From contig CAIQXR010000125.1 in NCBI GenBank assembly GCA_903875815.1, positions 1-6,619 on the forward strand: DNA of 6,619 nucleotides, written 5' to 3'. Positions within the stretch are counted from its first letter, which is position 1. Each line of letters begins with the position of its first letter. The translations under genes and the position numbers were made by a program. Origin of the DNA: an uncultured Actinomycetes bacterium. Its GTDB lineage: Bacteria; Actinomycetota; Actinomycetes; Nanopelagicales; Nanopelagicaceae. Shown here in pieces: positions 1 through 6,104 of the stretch. The notes under the pieces were generated by a model that saw nothing but the letters and a program-made list of their open reading frames with translations, had not been told where the DNA came from and ran no database searches.

Positions 1-973
1 AGGTAAGCGATATGCCCAACTTGGCCCAATCATCGCGGGATACCGTGCCTGGAAATCTGCCGAAGATGATCTTGCTGCCGGTAAAGAGATGGCTGCCGAA
101 GATGAAGCTTTCGCCGCTGAGATTCCAGCGCTGCAAGCCACCTACGATGCCGCAACCGAAAAGATGGAAGATCTCTTATTGCCTCGTGACCCCAATGATG
201 ATCGCGACATCATTATGGAAATCAAAGCCGGTGCTGGTGGCGATGAGTCAGCTATCTTCGCAGGAGATCTCTTGCGCATGTATCAGCGCTTCGCTGAAAA
301 ATCTGGCTGGAAGACCGAACTCATTGAGACCACCGACTCTGAAATGGGTGGCTATAAAGATGTGACCATGGCGATCAAAGCCAAGGGAAGTATGGAGCCA
401 GGAATGCACCCATACTCGAAATTGAAATTTGAAGGTGGCGTGCACCGCGTGCAGCGTGTTCCTGAAACTGAATCACAGGGTCGGATTCATACCTCCGCTG
501 CAGGAGTTTTGATTTTGCCGGAAGCTGAAGAAGTTGATGTCGATATCAATATGAATGATTTGCGCATCGATGTCTTCCGCTCATCCGGCCCTGGCGGTCA
601 ATCAGTGAACACCACTGACTCAGCGGTGCGCATCACCCATATTCCTACCGGAATTGTCGTCTCCTGCCAGAATGAGAAGTCACAATTGCAGAATAAGGAA
701 TCGGCGCTTCGTATTCTTCGCGCCCGTATGTTGCAAGCAGCTCAAGAGGCAGCCGATGCCGAGGCAGCCGCTGCTCGAAAGCAGCAAGTAAAGACAGTCG
801 ATCGCTCTGAGCGCATTCGCACTTATAACTTCCCAGAAAACCGGTTGAGCGATCACCGCGTCAACTACAAGGCCAATAACCTTGATGCCGTGATGAATGG
901 CGAACTCGATGCCGTGATTGATGCGCTCTTAGAAGCAGATAAAGCTGCTCGATTGGCTTCAGGTGAGCATTAA
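1..973 (+). CDS. prfA: Peptide chain release factor 1 (RF1), 5'-truncated by window edge
   Basis: RF1 recognises UAA and UAG in the ribosomal A site and triggers hydrolysis of peptidyl-tRNA. The frame is open from base 2 with no start, so the gene begins outside the window; 323 residues are visible. An internal ATG at 89 is not the start, because the preceding codons read as normal RF1 sequence ([16 protein letters not shown]). The codon-recognition P-x-T tripeptide is PET at bases 461-469, followed by [10 protein letters not shown]. The catalytic GGQ is at bases 593-601 inside [21 protein letters not shown]-x-T rather than SPF marks it as RF1, not RF2. In E. coli RF1 the GGQ is at about residues 233-235; here it is visible residues 198-200, so roughly 35 N-terminal residues are missing and the full protein would be near 358, normal for the family. 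It overlaps prmC by 11 bp. The identification is secure. Confidence 0.98.
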   Translation, partial: GKRYAQLGPIIAGYRAWKSAEDDLAAGKEMAAEDEAFAAEIPALQATYDAATEKMEDLLLPRDPNDDRDIIMEIKAGAGGDESAIFAGDLLRMYQRFAEKSGWKTELIETTDSEMGGYKDVTMAIKAKGSMEPGMHPYSKLKFEGGVHRVQRVPETESQGRIHTSAAGVLILPEAEEVDVDINMNDLRIDVFRSSGPGGQSVNTTDSAVRITHIPTGIVVSCQNEKSQLQNKESALRILRARMLQAAQEAADAEAAAARKQQVKTVDRSERIRTYNFPENRLSDHRVNYKANNLDAVMNGELDAVIDALLEADKAARLASGEH

Positions 974-1808
974 AGAGCTGCTCCGTTCTGGCAAAGAGCA
1001 ACTCGCCTCCCACCAGATTTCTGGAGTTGATGCTGAACTTCTCCTTGCTCATTACTTGGGCGTGGGCCGGATGGAACTCCATGCGAAGAGTTTTGATTTG
1101 CCCAGCGAAGAATTGGAAGTAATTTCGGAGCAATTTACCAAGGCGGTAACAGAACGAATCTCCGGCACTCCCACCCAGTACATCATCGGCAGTGCACCTT
1201 TTAGATACCTCGAGTATGAAGTTGGCCCAGGAGTACTCATTCCTCGCCCCGAAACCGAGTCGCTCGTCGATGAAGTTCTTCACCAGTTGGGACGATTTGT
1301 CGATCCTATTAGTGTGATTGATCTGGGCTCTGGCAGTGGCGCCATTGCGATCTCTATCGCTTCCGAGACGGCAGGCAAGCGCCGAGTACATGTGATCGCT
1401 GTCGAGAAATCTCCAGAAGCCGCTGAGTGGCTTAAGCGAAATATTGCTAAGCATGACGTCGATATTCGCGTCGTCCAAGAAGATGCTGCGGCGGCATTGC
1501 CGGGGGTAAAGGCCGATGTCGTTGTGGCAAATCCTCCCTACATTCCCGCTGATCAAACTTTGCCTGCTGAATTGGCTCATGAACCTCAAGAAGCGCTTAT
1601 CGGGGGAGCGGGAGATGGCATGGAAGTTCCGATGGCATTTATCGCTGCTGCCGCACGATTGCTGAAGAGTGGTGGATTTTTTGCCATGGAGCACCATGAA
1701 CTTCAAGGCCGGGCAGTGGCAGCGGTGCTGGTAAATGACTTTGAAGCGATTGCACTGCACCAAGATTTAACGGGGCGGCCGCGTTTTACTACTGCTACTC
1801 GCCGATAA
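963..1808 (+). CDS. prmC: Release factor glutamine N5-methyltransferase PrmC (HemK)
   Basis: PrmC uses S-adenosylmethionine to methylate the side-chain amide of the glutamine in the GGQ motif of RF1 and RF2, which raises termination efficiency. The protein is 281 residues, normal for the family. The N-terminal helical release-factor-binding domain covers about residues 1-85, then IPRPETE (93-99), the SAM-binding motif [10 protein letters not shown] (118-126), an acidic motif II near AVEKS (146-150), and the signature NPPY (190-193), which binds the substrate glutamine. The GTG start at 963 lies inside prfA, whose TAA is at 971-973. I see no clear Shine-Dalgarno, so translational coupling to prfA is likely. 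Pairing with prfA is conserved in many bacteria and confirms the assignment. The stop codon (1806-1808) directly touches the stop of the convergent gene. Confidence 0.97.
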   Translation: MSIKELLRSGKEQLASHQISGVDAELLLAHYLGVGRMELHAKSFDLPSEELEVISEQFTKAVTERISGTPTQYIIGSAPFRYLEYEVGPGVLIPRPETESLVDEVLHQLGRFVDPISVIDLGSGSGAIAISIASETAGKRRVHVIAVEKSPEAAEWLKRNIAKHDVDIRVVQEDAAAALPGVKADVVVANPPYIPADQTLPAELAHEPQEALIGGAGDGMEVPMAFIAAAARLLKSGGFFAMEHHELQGRAVAAVLVNDFEAIALHQDLTGRPRFTTATRR

Positions 1809-3035
1809 TTAGATGATTCCCATGTTGCGGGCAGCCTCACGAAGCGAAGCTCTCGCTTCTTCTCGCGCCGCATACTCAATGAGGTTATGCGCCTGCTCGC
1901 TCTGAGACCTTCCGAAGCATGCAGCAACGCCATTCTCGGTTACGACGTAGGAGTGTTGAAAACTCGTCACCGGAACGTCGAGTAGTGGGACGATCGTGGA
2001 AGTTGCGCTCTTCTCGTGCCACGAAGGTAGCGCCATAAAGGATTGACCGCCACGAGAGTGAAGTGATCCCACAATAAAATCAGTAGAGCCGCCAAAGCCG
2101 GAGTAGATCTTGCCGCGAACTCGAGAGGCATTCGCTTGGTCGTAGAGATCGACTTGAAGAGCAGCATTCACCGATGTCATCCGGGCTTGTTTAGAGATTT
2201 GGCTGGGATCATTGGTCACTTCGGTACGGAGCATTCGCACCCGACGATTGAGATGGAGCCACTCGTAAAGTTCAGTCGATCCAAAGATGAATGAGGCGGT
2301 GATAGGAAGATCTTCATCGAGCGCGCCAGCTTTATGAAGGTCGAGCACGCCATCGCTGAACATCTCGGTCCAAATGCGCATCCCCTTTCTATCTTTCAGC
2401 AATTCAAGTACGGCATCTGGCACCGCACCAATACCCATTTGGAGAGTGGAATTATCTTTTACCAAGCCGGCAATTTTCTCACCGATGGCGCGAGCAGTAG
2501 GAGTGAGATGAAGCTTGTGGTGAACGGCAAGTGGTTCATCAACTTCGACCAGAAAATCGATTTCACTCTCATAAATTTGAGAGTCGCCATAGGTATACGG
2601 CATTTGGGGATTGGCTTGAGCAATGACGACTCCACCGTGCGCACGAGCGGCTTCGATAGCGGCGGGAAGAATGTTGACTTCAGTGCCGAGCGAAACGGTG
2701 TCGAAACGGGGGAGCGTGGTGTGAAGAAGAACTACATCAGGGATGAGATGGTCACGGATGAGGACTGGCAATAGACTGAGGCGAGAGGGCACGTAAGAGA
2801 GACGCTCGGAATTTCGCATTCCAGCACCCACAAATGCGCTCTCGTAGTGAACGCCGGGACGATTGGGTATCCCTGGCTGGGCGTTGAGCATATGCAAGGT
2901 GTACTCAGGGATGGCGGCATCGACGGCGCCGAGGAGAGCCTTTGGTGTTGCAAAATTCCCTGAGGCAAGCACTCGCGGATTAGCAGGGAGATCTTTGAGG
3001 ATATTGGCGAGTTGTTCGAGCGTCACTTTTCTCAT
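1809..3035 (-). CDS. Acetyl-CoA hydrolase / 4-hydroxybutyrate CoA-transferase family protein
   Basis: This cytoplasmic enzyme belongs to the family that moves CoA between acyl groups (succinyl-CoA:acetate, 4-hydroxybutyrate or butyrate:acetyl-CoA) or hydrolyses acetyl-CoA. In this family a glutamate forms a glutamyl-CoA thioester. Visible motifs in 408-residue numbering are GIGAVPDAV (201-209), TEMFSDG with the likely catalytic Glu224 (223-229), SVNAALQVDLYDQ (288-300), the GFGGSTDF CoA-binding loop (313-320) with a GG at 329-330, and VTENGVA (365-371). All the usual conserved blocks are present, so it appears active, but the acyl substrate cannot be read from sequence. I chose the ATG at 3033-3035 (MRKVTLEQL). 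The frame extends to a TTG at 3072-3074 (421 residues), but those extra 13 residues do not look like family sequence. A GAGA about 8 nt upstream of the ATG is a weak ribosome site. The gene converges on prmC with no gap and diverges from the nuclease gene. Confidence 0.88.
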   Translation of the reverse strand: MRKVTLEQLANILKDLPANPRVLASGNFATPKALLGAVDAAIPEYTLHMLNAQPGIPNRPGVHYESAFVGAGMRNSERLSYVPSRLSLLPVLIRDHLIPDVVLLHTTLPRFDTVSLGTEVNILPAAIEAARAHGGVVIAQANPQMPYTYGDSQIYESEIDFLVEVDEPLAVHHKLHLTPTARAIGEKIAGLVKDNSTLQMGIGAVPDAVLELLKDRKGMRIWTEMFSDGVLDLHKAGALDEDLPITASFIFGSTELYEWLHLNRRVRMLRTEVTNDPSQISKQARMTSVNAALQVDLYDQANASRVRGKIYSGFGGSTDFIVGSLHSRGGQSFMALPSWHEKSATSTIVPLLDVPVTSFQHSYVVTENGVAACFGRSQSEQAHNLIEYAAREEARASLREAARNMGII

Positions 3036-3112
3036 ACGCGCATTCTCGCAGGCGGCAGATCTATTAATCTCCAAAAAACTTGTGAATGGTCATATCTCGA
3101 ATTTCTATTAGT

Positions 3113-3132
3113 GCTAGCCCTAGGCTTAAGCC
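3113..3132. repeat. Cluster of short palindromes before the nuclease start codon
   Basis: Three perfect palindromes lie almost end to end: GCTAGC (3113-3118), CCTAGG (3119-3124) and the 10-bp GGCTTAAGCC (3123-3132). The last one ends at the base before the ATG of the nuclease gene and overlaps its proposed -10 element. It could be an operator half-array or chance; no function is claimed. Confidence 0.4.
3121..3126 (+). promoter_or_regulatory. -10 element TAGGCT, leaderless-type promoter of the nuclease gene
   Basis: TAGGCT fits the actinobacterial -10 consensus TANNNT. Its last base is followed by 6 nt and then ATG at 3133, so transcription would begin at or next to the start codon. No Shine-Dalgarno is seen. 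The -35 is poor (TCGAAT near 3097). Support comes from the same geometry in three other genes of the window. Confidence 0.5.
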
Positions 3133-3783
3133 ATGCGTACTCGTTCATTGGTCGAACTTTCGCTCTGCGCGCTATTGCTCAGCTCGGTGACCTTGGTAAC
3201 CCCAGCACATGCTGCAACGCCAAAGCCAACAGCCACTGCGAAACCTTCGCCCACCATCACATTGACGATAGCTGCCGATCATCCCGAAGGCTACAAGCGT
3301 TCTTATTTCAAAATCTGGGTCGATGCTGATGGCAATGGTTGCAATGCTCGCAAAGAGGTCCTCATTGCTCAAGCAGTGATTAAGCCAACGATTGGTAAGG
3401 GCTGCTACTTAACCGGCGGCAAATGGATTAGTCCCTACGACGGAAAAGTTCTTACATCGATGACACAGTCAGATATCGATCATTTGGTGCCGCTCGATGA
3501 AGCCTGGCGCTCAGGAGCATGGAGTTGGACTGCGCTGCAACGCGAGACCTATGCCAATGACCTGAAAACCCCTAACTTGCTGATGGCGGTGGATTCATCG
3601 ATCAATCGCGAGAAGGGGGATAAGGATCCAGCAAATTGGATGCCACCATTATGGAAGTGCAATTACATCTCTGCGTGGATCACCGTGAAATCTAAGTACC
3701 ACTTGACGGTCGATACCGCCGAAGCAGCGGCCCTGACGAGTTACATCAAGAGTTGCTTCATTACCAACGTCAAAATCGTTTAA
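3133..3783 (+). CDS. Secreted HNH-family nuclease (GmrSD C-terminal / DUF1524-like)
   Basis: A 216-residue protein with an N-terminal signal peptide: a positive start (MRTR), a hydrophobic core at about 9-23, and a likely signal peptidase site after AHA (25-27). A Thr/Pro/Lys-rich linker follows (about 28-42). The rest matches the small exported proteins annotated as GmrSD restriction endonuclease C-terminal domain or DUF1524, an HNH/ββα-metal nuclease fold: WVDADGNGC (62-70), GGKWISPYDG (95-104), the catalytic-type DIDHLVPL (114-121), SGAW (127-130), Asn142 in AND, Asn158 with EKGDKDP (160-166), and WMPP (169-172). Four cysteines remain in the mature protein (70, 91, 176, 208), consistent with two disulfides outside the membrane. 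The probable role is cleaving extracellular DNA, for nutrients or competition; the substrate is not shown by sequence. It stands alone as a transcription unit, divergent from the CoA-transferase gene. Confidence 0.88.
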   Translation: MRTRSLVELSLCALLLSSVTLVTPAHAATPKPTATAKPSPTITLTIAADHPEGYKRSYFKIWVDADGNGCNARKEVLIAQAVIKPTIGKGCYLTGGKWISPYDGKVLTSMTQSDIDHLVPLDEAWRSGAWSWTALQRETYANDLKTPNLLMAVDSSINREKGDKDPANWMPPLWKCNYISAWITVKSKYHLTVDTAEAAALTSYIKSCFITNVKIV

Positions 3784-3803
3784 CGTCGGGTTGCTGCTTT
3801 TAG

Positions 3804-4127
3804 TTAGTACTTAATTGCAGGCGCGCCATATTGGTTCTCGCCTGGCTCGCCTTCGGTGCAATAGAGGTAGAGGTTGTAAAAAGGGACCAAGATGAACCAG
3901 CCGCTCTTGCCATGGTCATGAATACGGCGAACTCCAGCAGCGATCAAAGGAATTGCAACTGCCAAGGTAATGATCTGGCCGATGAGTTGATTCGATGTGC
4001 CCACGACTGCACTGACGACAAAATTTACAAGGATGACGAAGAGATAGAAGTACCAGAACTCGCTTCGAGAAGCGCGGCCGTTGCCGTCGAAATATTTACT
4101 GAAGCAGACTTTGATGGCGTTGTTCAT
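3804..4127 (-). CDS. DUF805 family small integral membrane protein
   Basis: A 107-residue protein of the DUF805 family (relatives of E. coli YhaH/YhaI), whose function is not established. Family hallmarks are visible: FDGNGRASRSEFWYF (13-27), the RRIHDHGKSGWF block (67-78), and a C-terminal GEPGENQYG (93-101). Hydrophobic segments lie at about 24-43, 48-66 and 77-90, giving a compact protein with about three membrane spans. The start ATG (4125-4127) is 4 bp after the stop of the oxidoreductase gene on the same strand. A GAGAAAG ribosome-binding sequence lies within the last codons of that gene, 7 nt before the ATG, so the two genes are very likely one transcript. The 3' end faces the nuclease gene across only 20 bp, in which I see no terminator. 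Confidence 0.9.
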   Translation of the reverse strand: MNNAIKVCFSKYFDGNGRASRSEFWYFYLFVILVNFVVSAVVGTSNQLIGQIITLAVAIPLIAAGVRRIHDHGKSGWFILVPFYNLYLYCTEGEPGENQYGAPAIKY

Positions 4128-4131
4128 GGAA

Positions 4132-5208
4132 TTACTTTCTCACACTTGTACGTGCGGCGCGAGCATATTGGGCCGGCCAGTGGATTTCTCCTTTAAGTAC
4201 TTCGGCAGCGTGGAGCGCCCACCGAGGGTTGCGGAGCATCGCGCGCGCGAGGAAGACGGCATCAGCTTCGCCGGTCTCCACGATGTACTGAGCGTGCTCT
4301 GGTTCAGTGATCATTCCTACGGCAGAAGTGAGGATCCCCGTCTCTGCCCGGATCGCGGTAGCGAAAGGAACTTGGTAGCCCGGAGCTACTTCGATCTTGG
4401 CATTGTGGATGTTGCCACCTGATGATGCATCGATCAGGTCAACACCCAATTCTTTGAGCTGCGCACAGAGTTCAACTGAATCGATCAACGTCCAACCGCC
4501 ATCAGTCCAGTCGCTAGCGGAGATGCGCACAAAGAGGGGAGTGCCCGCGGGAATTACCTCTCGAACTGCAGTGACGACTTCGCGTAAGAAGCGGGTGCGA
4601 TTCTCAAAGCTGCCACCATATTCATCTGTGCGCTGATTGGTGAGCGGTGAATAGAACTGATGAAGCAAATATCCATGGGCGGCGTGAATCTCGATGAGAT
4701 CGAAACCTACTGATACTGCTCGTTTTGCTGCTGAAGCGAAGGAGTAAACAAGTTCTTTTATTTCAGCAATGGTGAGCTCGCGCGGAGTCGGCATGGTGTC
4801 AAAGGCGATGGCAGAGGCCGAAACAGTCTGCCAACCACCCTCACTTGCTGTGGCGATCGGGTGATCACTATTGAGAGCTGTTGTGGAACCTTTGCGACCT
4901 GAGTGCGCTAATTGAATTCCCATGGTGGAGCCCTGCGAATGGGCAAAATCAATCATGGGCTTAAACGCTGCGGCATGTTCATTATCTTCAATGGATGGGC
5001 AACTGATAGAGATTCGTCCTTCAGAAACTACGCCCGTCGCTTCCACCATGATCAATCCTGCAGCGCCTGTGGCAAATGAGCCAAGATGAATGCGGTGCCA
5101 CTCGCCAACAAATCCATCTTTGGCAGAGTACTGACACATAGGAGAGACCCAGATTCGATTAGGAATGGTGAGGTCGCGGATTGTTAACGAATCAAAGAGA
5201 GAGGCCAT
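4132..5208 (-). CDS. NADH:flavin oxidoreductase / Old Yellow Enzyme (YqjM/NamA type)
   Basis: An FMN-dependent ene-reductase of 358 residues with a TIM-barrel fold, cytoplasmic. This family reduces the C=C bond of α,β-unsaturated carbonyls and nitro compounds with NAD(P)H; the physiological substrate is usually unknown. Evidence for the YqjM (thermophilic-like) subgroup is the N-terminal SPMCQYSA (22-29) with the redox-tuning Cys25 and Tyr27, WHRIH (37-41), QLAHSGRKG (99-107), EIHAAHGYLLHQF (173-185) with the substrate-binding pair His175/His178, SPLTNQRTDEYGGS (187-200), Arg228, and the phosphate-binding C-terminal region around GMITEPE (298-304) and FLARAMLRNP (319-328). YqjM itself is about 338 residues, so the length fits. 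The ATG at 5206-5208 is preceded 6 nt earlier by TAGACT, a leaderless promoter geometry, and both sit inside a large palindrome. The gene lies 57 bp downstream of lexA and 4 bp upstream of the DUF805 gene. Confidence 0.95.
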   Translation of the reverse strand: MASLFDSLTIRDLTIPNRIWVSPMCQYSAKDGFVGEWHRIHLGSFATGAAGLIMVEATGVVSEGRISISCPSIEDNEHAAAFKPMIDFAHSQGSTMGIQLAHSGRKGSTTALNSDHPIATASEGGWQTVSASAIAFDTMPTPRELTIAEIKELVYSFASAAKRAVSVGFDLIEIHAAHGYLLHQFYSPLTNQRTDEYGGSFENRTRFLREVVTAVREVIPAGTPLFVRISASDWTDGGWTLIDSVELCAQLKELGVDLIDASSGGNIHNAKIEVAPGYQVPFATAIRAETGILTSAVGMITEPEHAQYIVETGEADAVFLARAMLRNPRWALHAAEVLKGEIHWPAQYARAARTSVRK

Positions 5209-5235
5209 GTCGCCAGTCTATGGCGAGATGGCCTC
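5201..5235. repeat. 35-bp near-perfect inverted repeat over the oxidoreductase start
   Basis: On the plus strand the left arm is GAGGCCAT, g, TCGCCA (5201-5215), the loop is GTCTA (5216-5220), and the right arm is TGGCGA, g, ATGGCCTC (5221-5235). Fourteen of 15 arm positions pair; the only mismatch is G5209/G5227. The repeat covers the oxidoreductase start codon (5206-5208) and its proposed -10 (5215-5220). Read on the minus strand from lexA it gives a strong stem followed by TCTCTTTGATT, so it could also act as a weak intrinsic terminator for lexA. It may be a regulator's operator instead; the sequence alone does not decide. Confidence 0.85.
5215..5220 (-). promoter_or_regulatory. -10 element TAGACT of the oxidoreductase gene (leaderless type)
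   Basis: On the minus strand TAGACT (TANNNT) is followed by 6 nt, GGCGAC, then ATG. A TTTGCA at 5237-5242, separated by 16 nt, is a modest -35 match (4 of 6). There is no Shine-Dalgarno before the ATG. This suggests the oxidoreductase gene has its own promoter and does not rely only on read-through from lexA. Confidence 0.55.
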
Positions 5236-5265
5236 ATGCAAATCTTTTATGGATGCTGCTGGACG

Positions 5266-5958
5266 CTACTTAACACTACGAAGAACTGCTACAACCTTGC
5301 CGAGAATCTCTGCGTCATCGCCAGGGATAGGTGCATAGGAGTCGTTGGCGGGAAGGAGCCAGTAGTGACCATCCTTCTTTGACCAAGTCTTCACGGTGGC
5401 CTCGCCGTCGATCATTGCAGCAACTATCTCGCCAAGCTCTGCGTTCTTCTGCGAACGAATAACGACGAAGTCGCCATCGCAGATTGCAGCGTCGATCATG
5501 GAGTCACCCTTGACCTTGAGCATGTAGATCTCGCCCTTGCCCACTAGGGACTCGGGGAGCGCATGAATCTCTTCGATATTTTGATCGGCAGTAATAGGGA
5601 TACCTGCTGCAATCTGGCCAACCAATGGAACATTGACCGACTTCTCTGGCGCAATCTGATTCTCTTCGCCCGGGATGGTGACTTCCATGGCACGGCCCTT
5701 GGTGGCATCACGACGAATCCAGCCCTTTTCAACGAGGACGCTGAGTTGGTAGGAGACGGAGGCGGAGGAGGCGAGGCCGACCGCGGCGCCGATTTCACGC
5801 ATCGCTGGCGGGTAGCCATTGGTCTCGGTCGCTTCTTTGATGAATTCGAGGATCTTGCGCTGACGGGGGGTGAGGCCGGAATCGTCGGCTGGGCCATCTG
5901 GGAGCTCGGAGACTGGGTTTGCAGCGAGCGGGGACACATCAGTTGCTTTTTTAGCCAT
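5266..5958 (-). CDS. lexA: SOS response repressor LexA
   Basis: LexA binds SOS boxes and represses DNA-damage genes; RecA-ssDNA filaments stimulate its self-cleavage. The protein has 230 residues, the usual length in Actinobacteria, where a poorly conserved N-terminal extension (here about 1-28) precedes the DNA-binding domain. The winged-helix domain runs from [12 protein letters not shown] (29-40) through [12 protein letters not shown] (51-62) and [19 protein letters not shown] (66-84). The autocleavage Ala118-Gly119 bond lies in VGQIAAGIP (113-121). The catalytic Ser153 is in KGDSMIDA (150-157) and the general-base Lys190 in GEATVKTW (185-192), so it should be cleavage-competent. The start ATG (5956-5958) lies 6 nt after a TACCCT -10, and a perfect SOS box lies 31 bp upstream, which shows autoregulation. 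A LysM gene is divergent from it, and an oxidoreductase gene follows 57 bp downstream. Confidence 0.98.
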   Translation of the reverse strand: MAKKATDVSPLAANPVSELPDGPADDSGLTPRQRKILEFIKEATETNGYPPAMREIGAAVGLASSASVSYQLSVLVEKGWIRRDATKGRAMEVTIPGEENQIAPEKSVNVPLVGQIAAGIPITADQNIEEIHALPESLVGKGEIYMLKVKGDSMIDAAICDGDFVVIRSQKNAELGEIVAAMIDGEATVKTWSKKDGHYWLLPANDSYAPIPGDDAEILGKVVAVLRSVK

Positions 5959-5964
5959 GACCTA

Positions 5965-5970
5965 AGGGTA
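5965..5970 (-). promoter_or_regulatory. lexA -10 element TACCCT (leaderless type)
   Basis: On the minus strand TACCCT (TANNNT) is followed by TAGGTC and then the lexA ATG, so the transcript probably starts at or beside the A of ATG. A TCGACT at 5988-5993, with a 17-nt spacer, matches TTGACA at 4 of 6 positions and overlaps the SOS box. No Shine-Dalgarno is present. Confidence 0.6.
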
Positions 5971-5989
5971 GGGGATTTTTCCAAAAAAG

Positions 5990-6005
5990 TCGAACATCTG
6001 TTCGA
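5990..6005. promoter_or_regulatory. LexA-binding SOS box 1, TCGAACATCTGTTCGA (perfect)
   Basis: This matches the mycobacterial/actinobacterial SOS operator TCGAAC-N4-GTTCGA at all 12 specified positions. It overlaps the -35 region of lexA, 31 bp from its start codon, so bound LexA would block its own promoter. Confidence 0.93.
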
Positions 6006-6012
6006 AAATTTC

Positions 6013-6041
6013 TTGCCAATGTCAGTGGGGTGGTCTATATT
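6013..6041 (+). promoter_or_regulatory. Sigma-70-type promoter for the LysM gene
   Basis: The -35 is TTGCCA (6013-6018) and the -10 is TATATT (6036-6041), each 5 of 6 to consensus, with the ideal 17-bp spacer. Transcription should start near 6048, giving a leader of about 57 nt. SOS box 2 begins at that point. Confidence 0.72.
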
Positions 6042-6047
6042 TCTCAT

Positions 6048-6063
6048 TAGAACAAGTGTTCGA
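6048..6063. promoter_or_regulatory. LexA-binding SOS box 2, TAGAACAAGTGTTCGA (one mismatch)
   Basis: The right half GTTCGA is perfect and the left half TAGAAC differs from TCGAAC at one base. It covers the predicted +1 to about +16 of the LysM gene, so LexA here would block initiation or early elongation. Its centre is 58 bp from that of SOS box 1. It is probably bound somewhat more weakly than box 1. Confidence 0.85.
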
Positions 6064-6093
6064 ATCCCCTCGAATACTGTTGAAGAGAAGGTC

Positions 6094-6098
6094 GGAAG
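6094..6098 (+). promoter_or_regulatory. Ribosome-binding site GGAAG of the LysM gene
   Basis: GGAAG lies 6 nt before the ATG at 6105 and favours that start over the ATGs at 6117 and 6129. It is one of few clear Shine-Dalgarno-like sites in the window, in keeping with this gene having a real leader. Confidence 0.5.
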
Positions 6099-6104
6099 TC
6101 AAAG

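Noticed and set aside
12..365. 117-codon frame overlapping the 5' part of prfA
   Set aside because: It is the +1 shadow of RF1. The overlapping frame carries all RF1 motifs.
861..1763. 300-codon open frame antisense to prmC
   Set aside because: It mirrors prmC, which has complete family motifs. The translated product is rich in Cys, His, Arg and Ser with no recognisable domain, so it is a shadow of the coding strand.
2334..2774. 146-codon open frame on the plus strand inside the CoA-transferase gene
   Set aside because: It lies wholly opposite conserved CoA-transferase sequence and has no domain or ribosome site.
3072..3074. TTG as the start of the CoA-transferase (421 residues)
   Set aside because: The added 13 residues are unlike the family N-terminus and there is no ribosome site before the TTG. 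The ATG at 3033-3035 fits better, though this is not proven.
6070..6085. Possible third SOS box, TCGAATACTGTTGAAG
   Set aside because: Only the left half resembles the operator. The right half does not match at the required N4 spacing.
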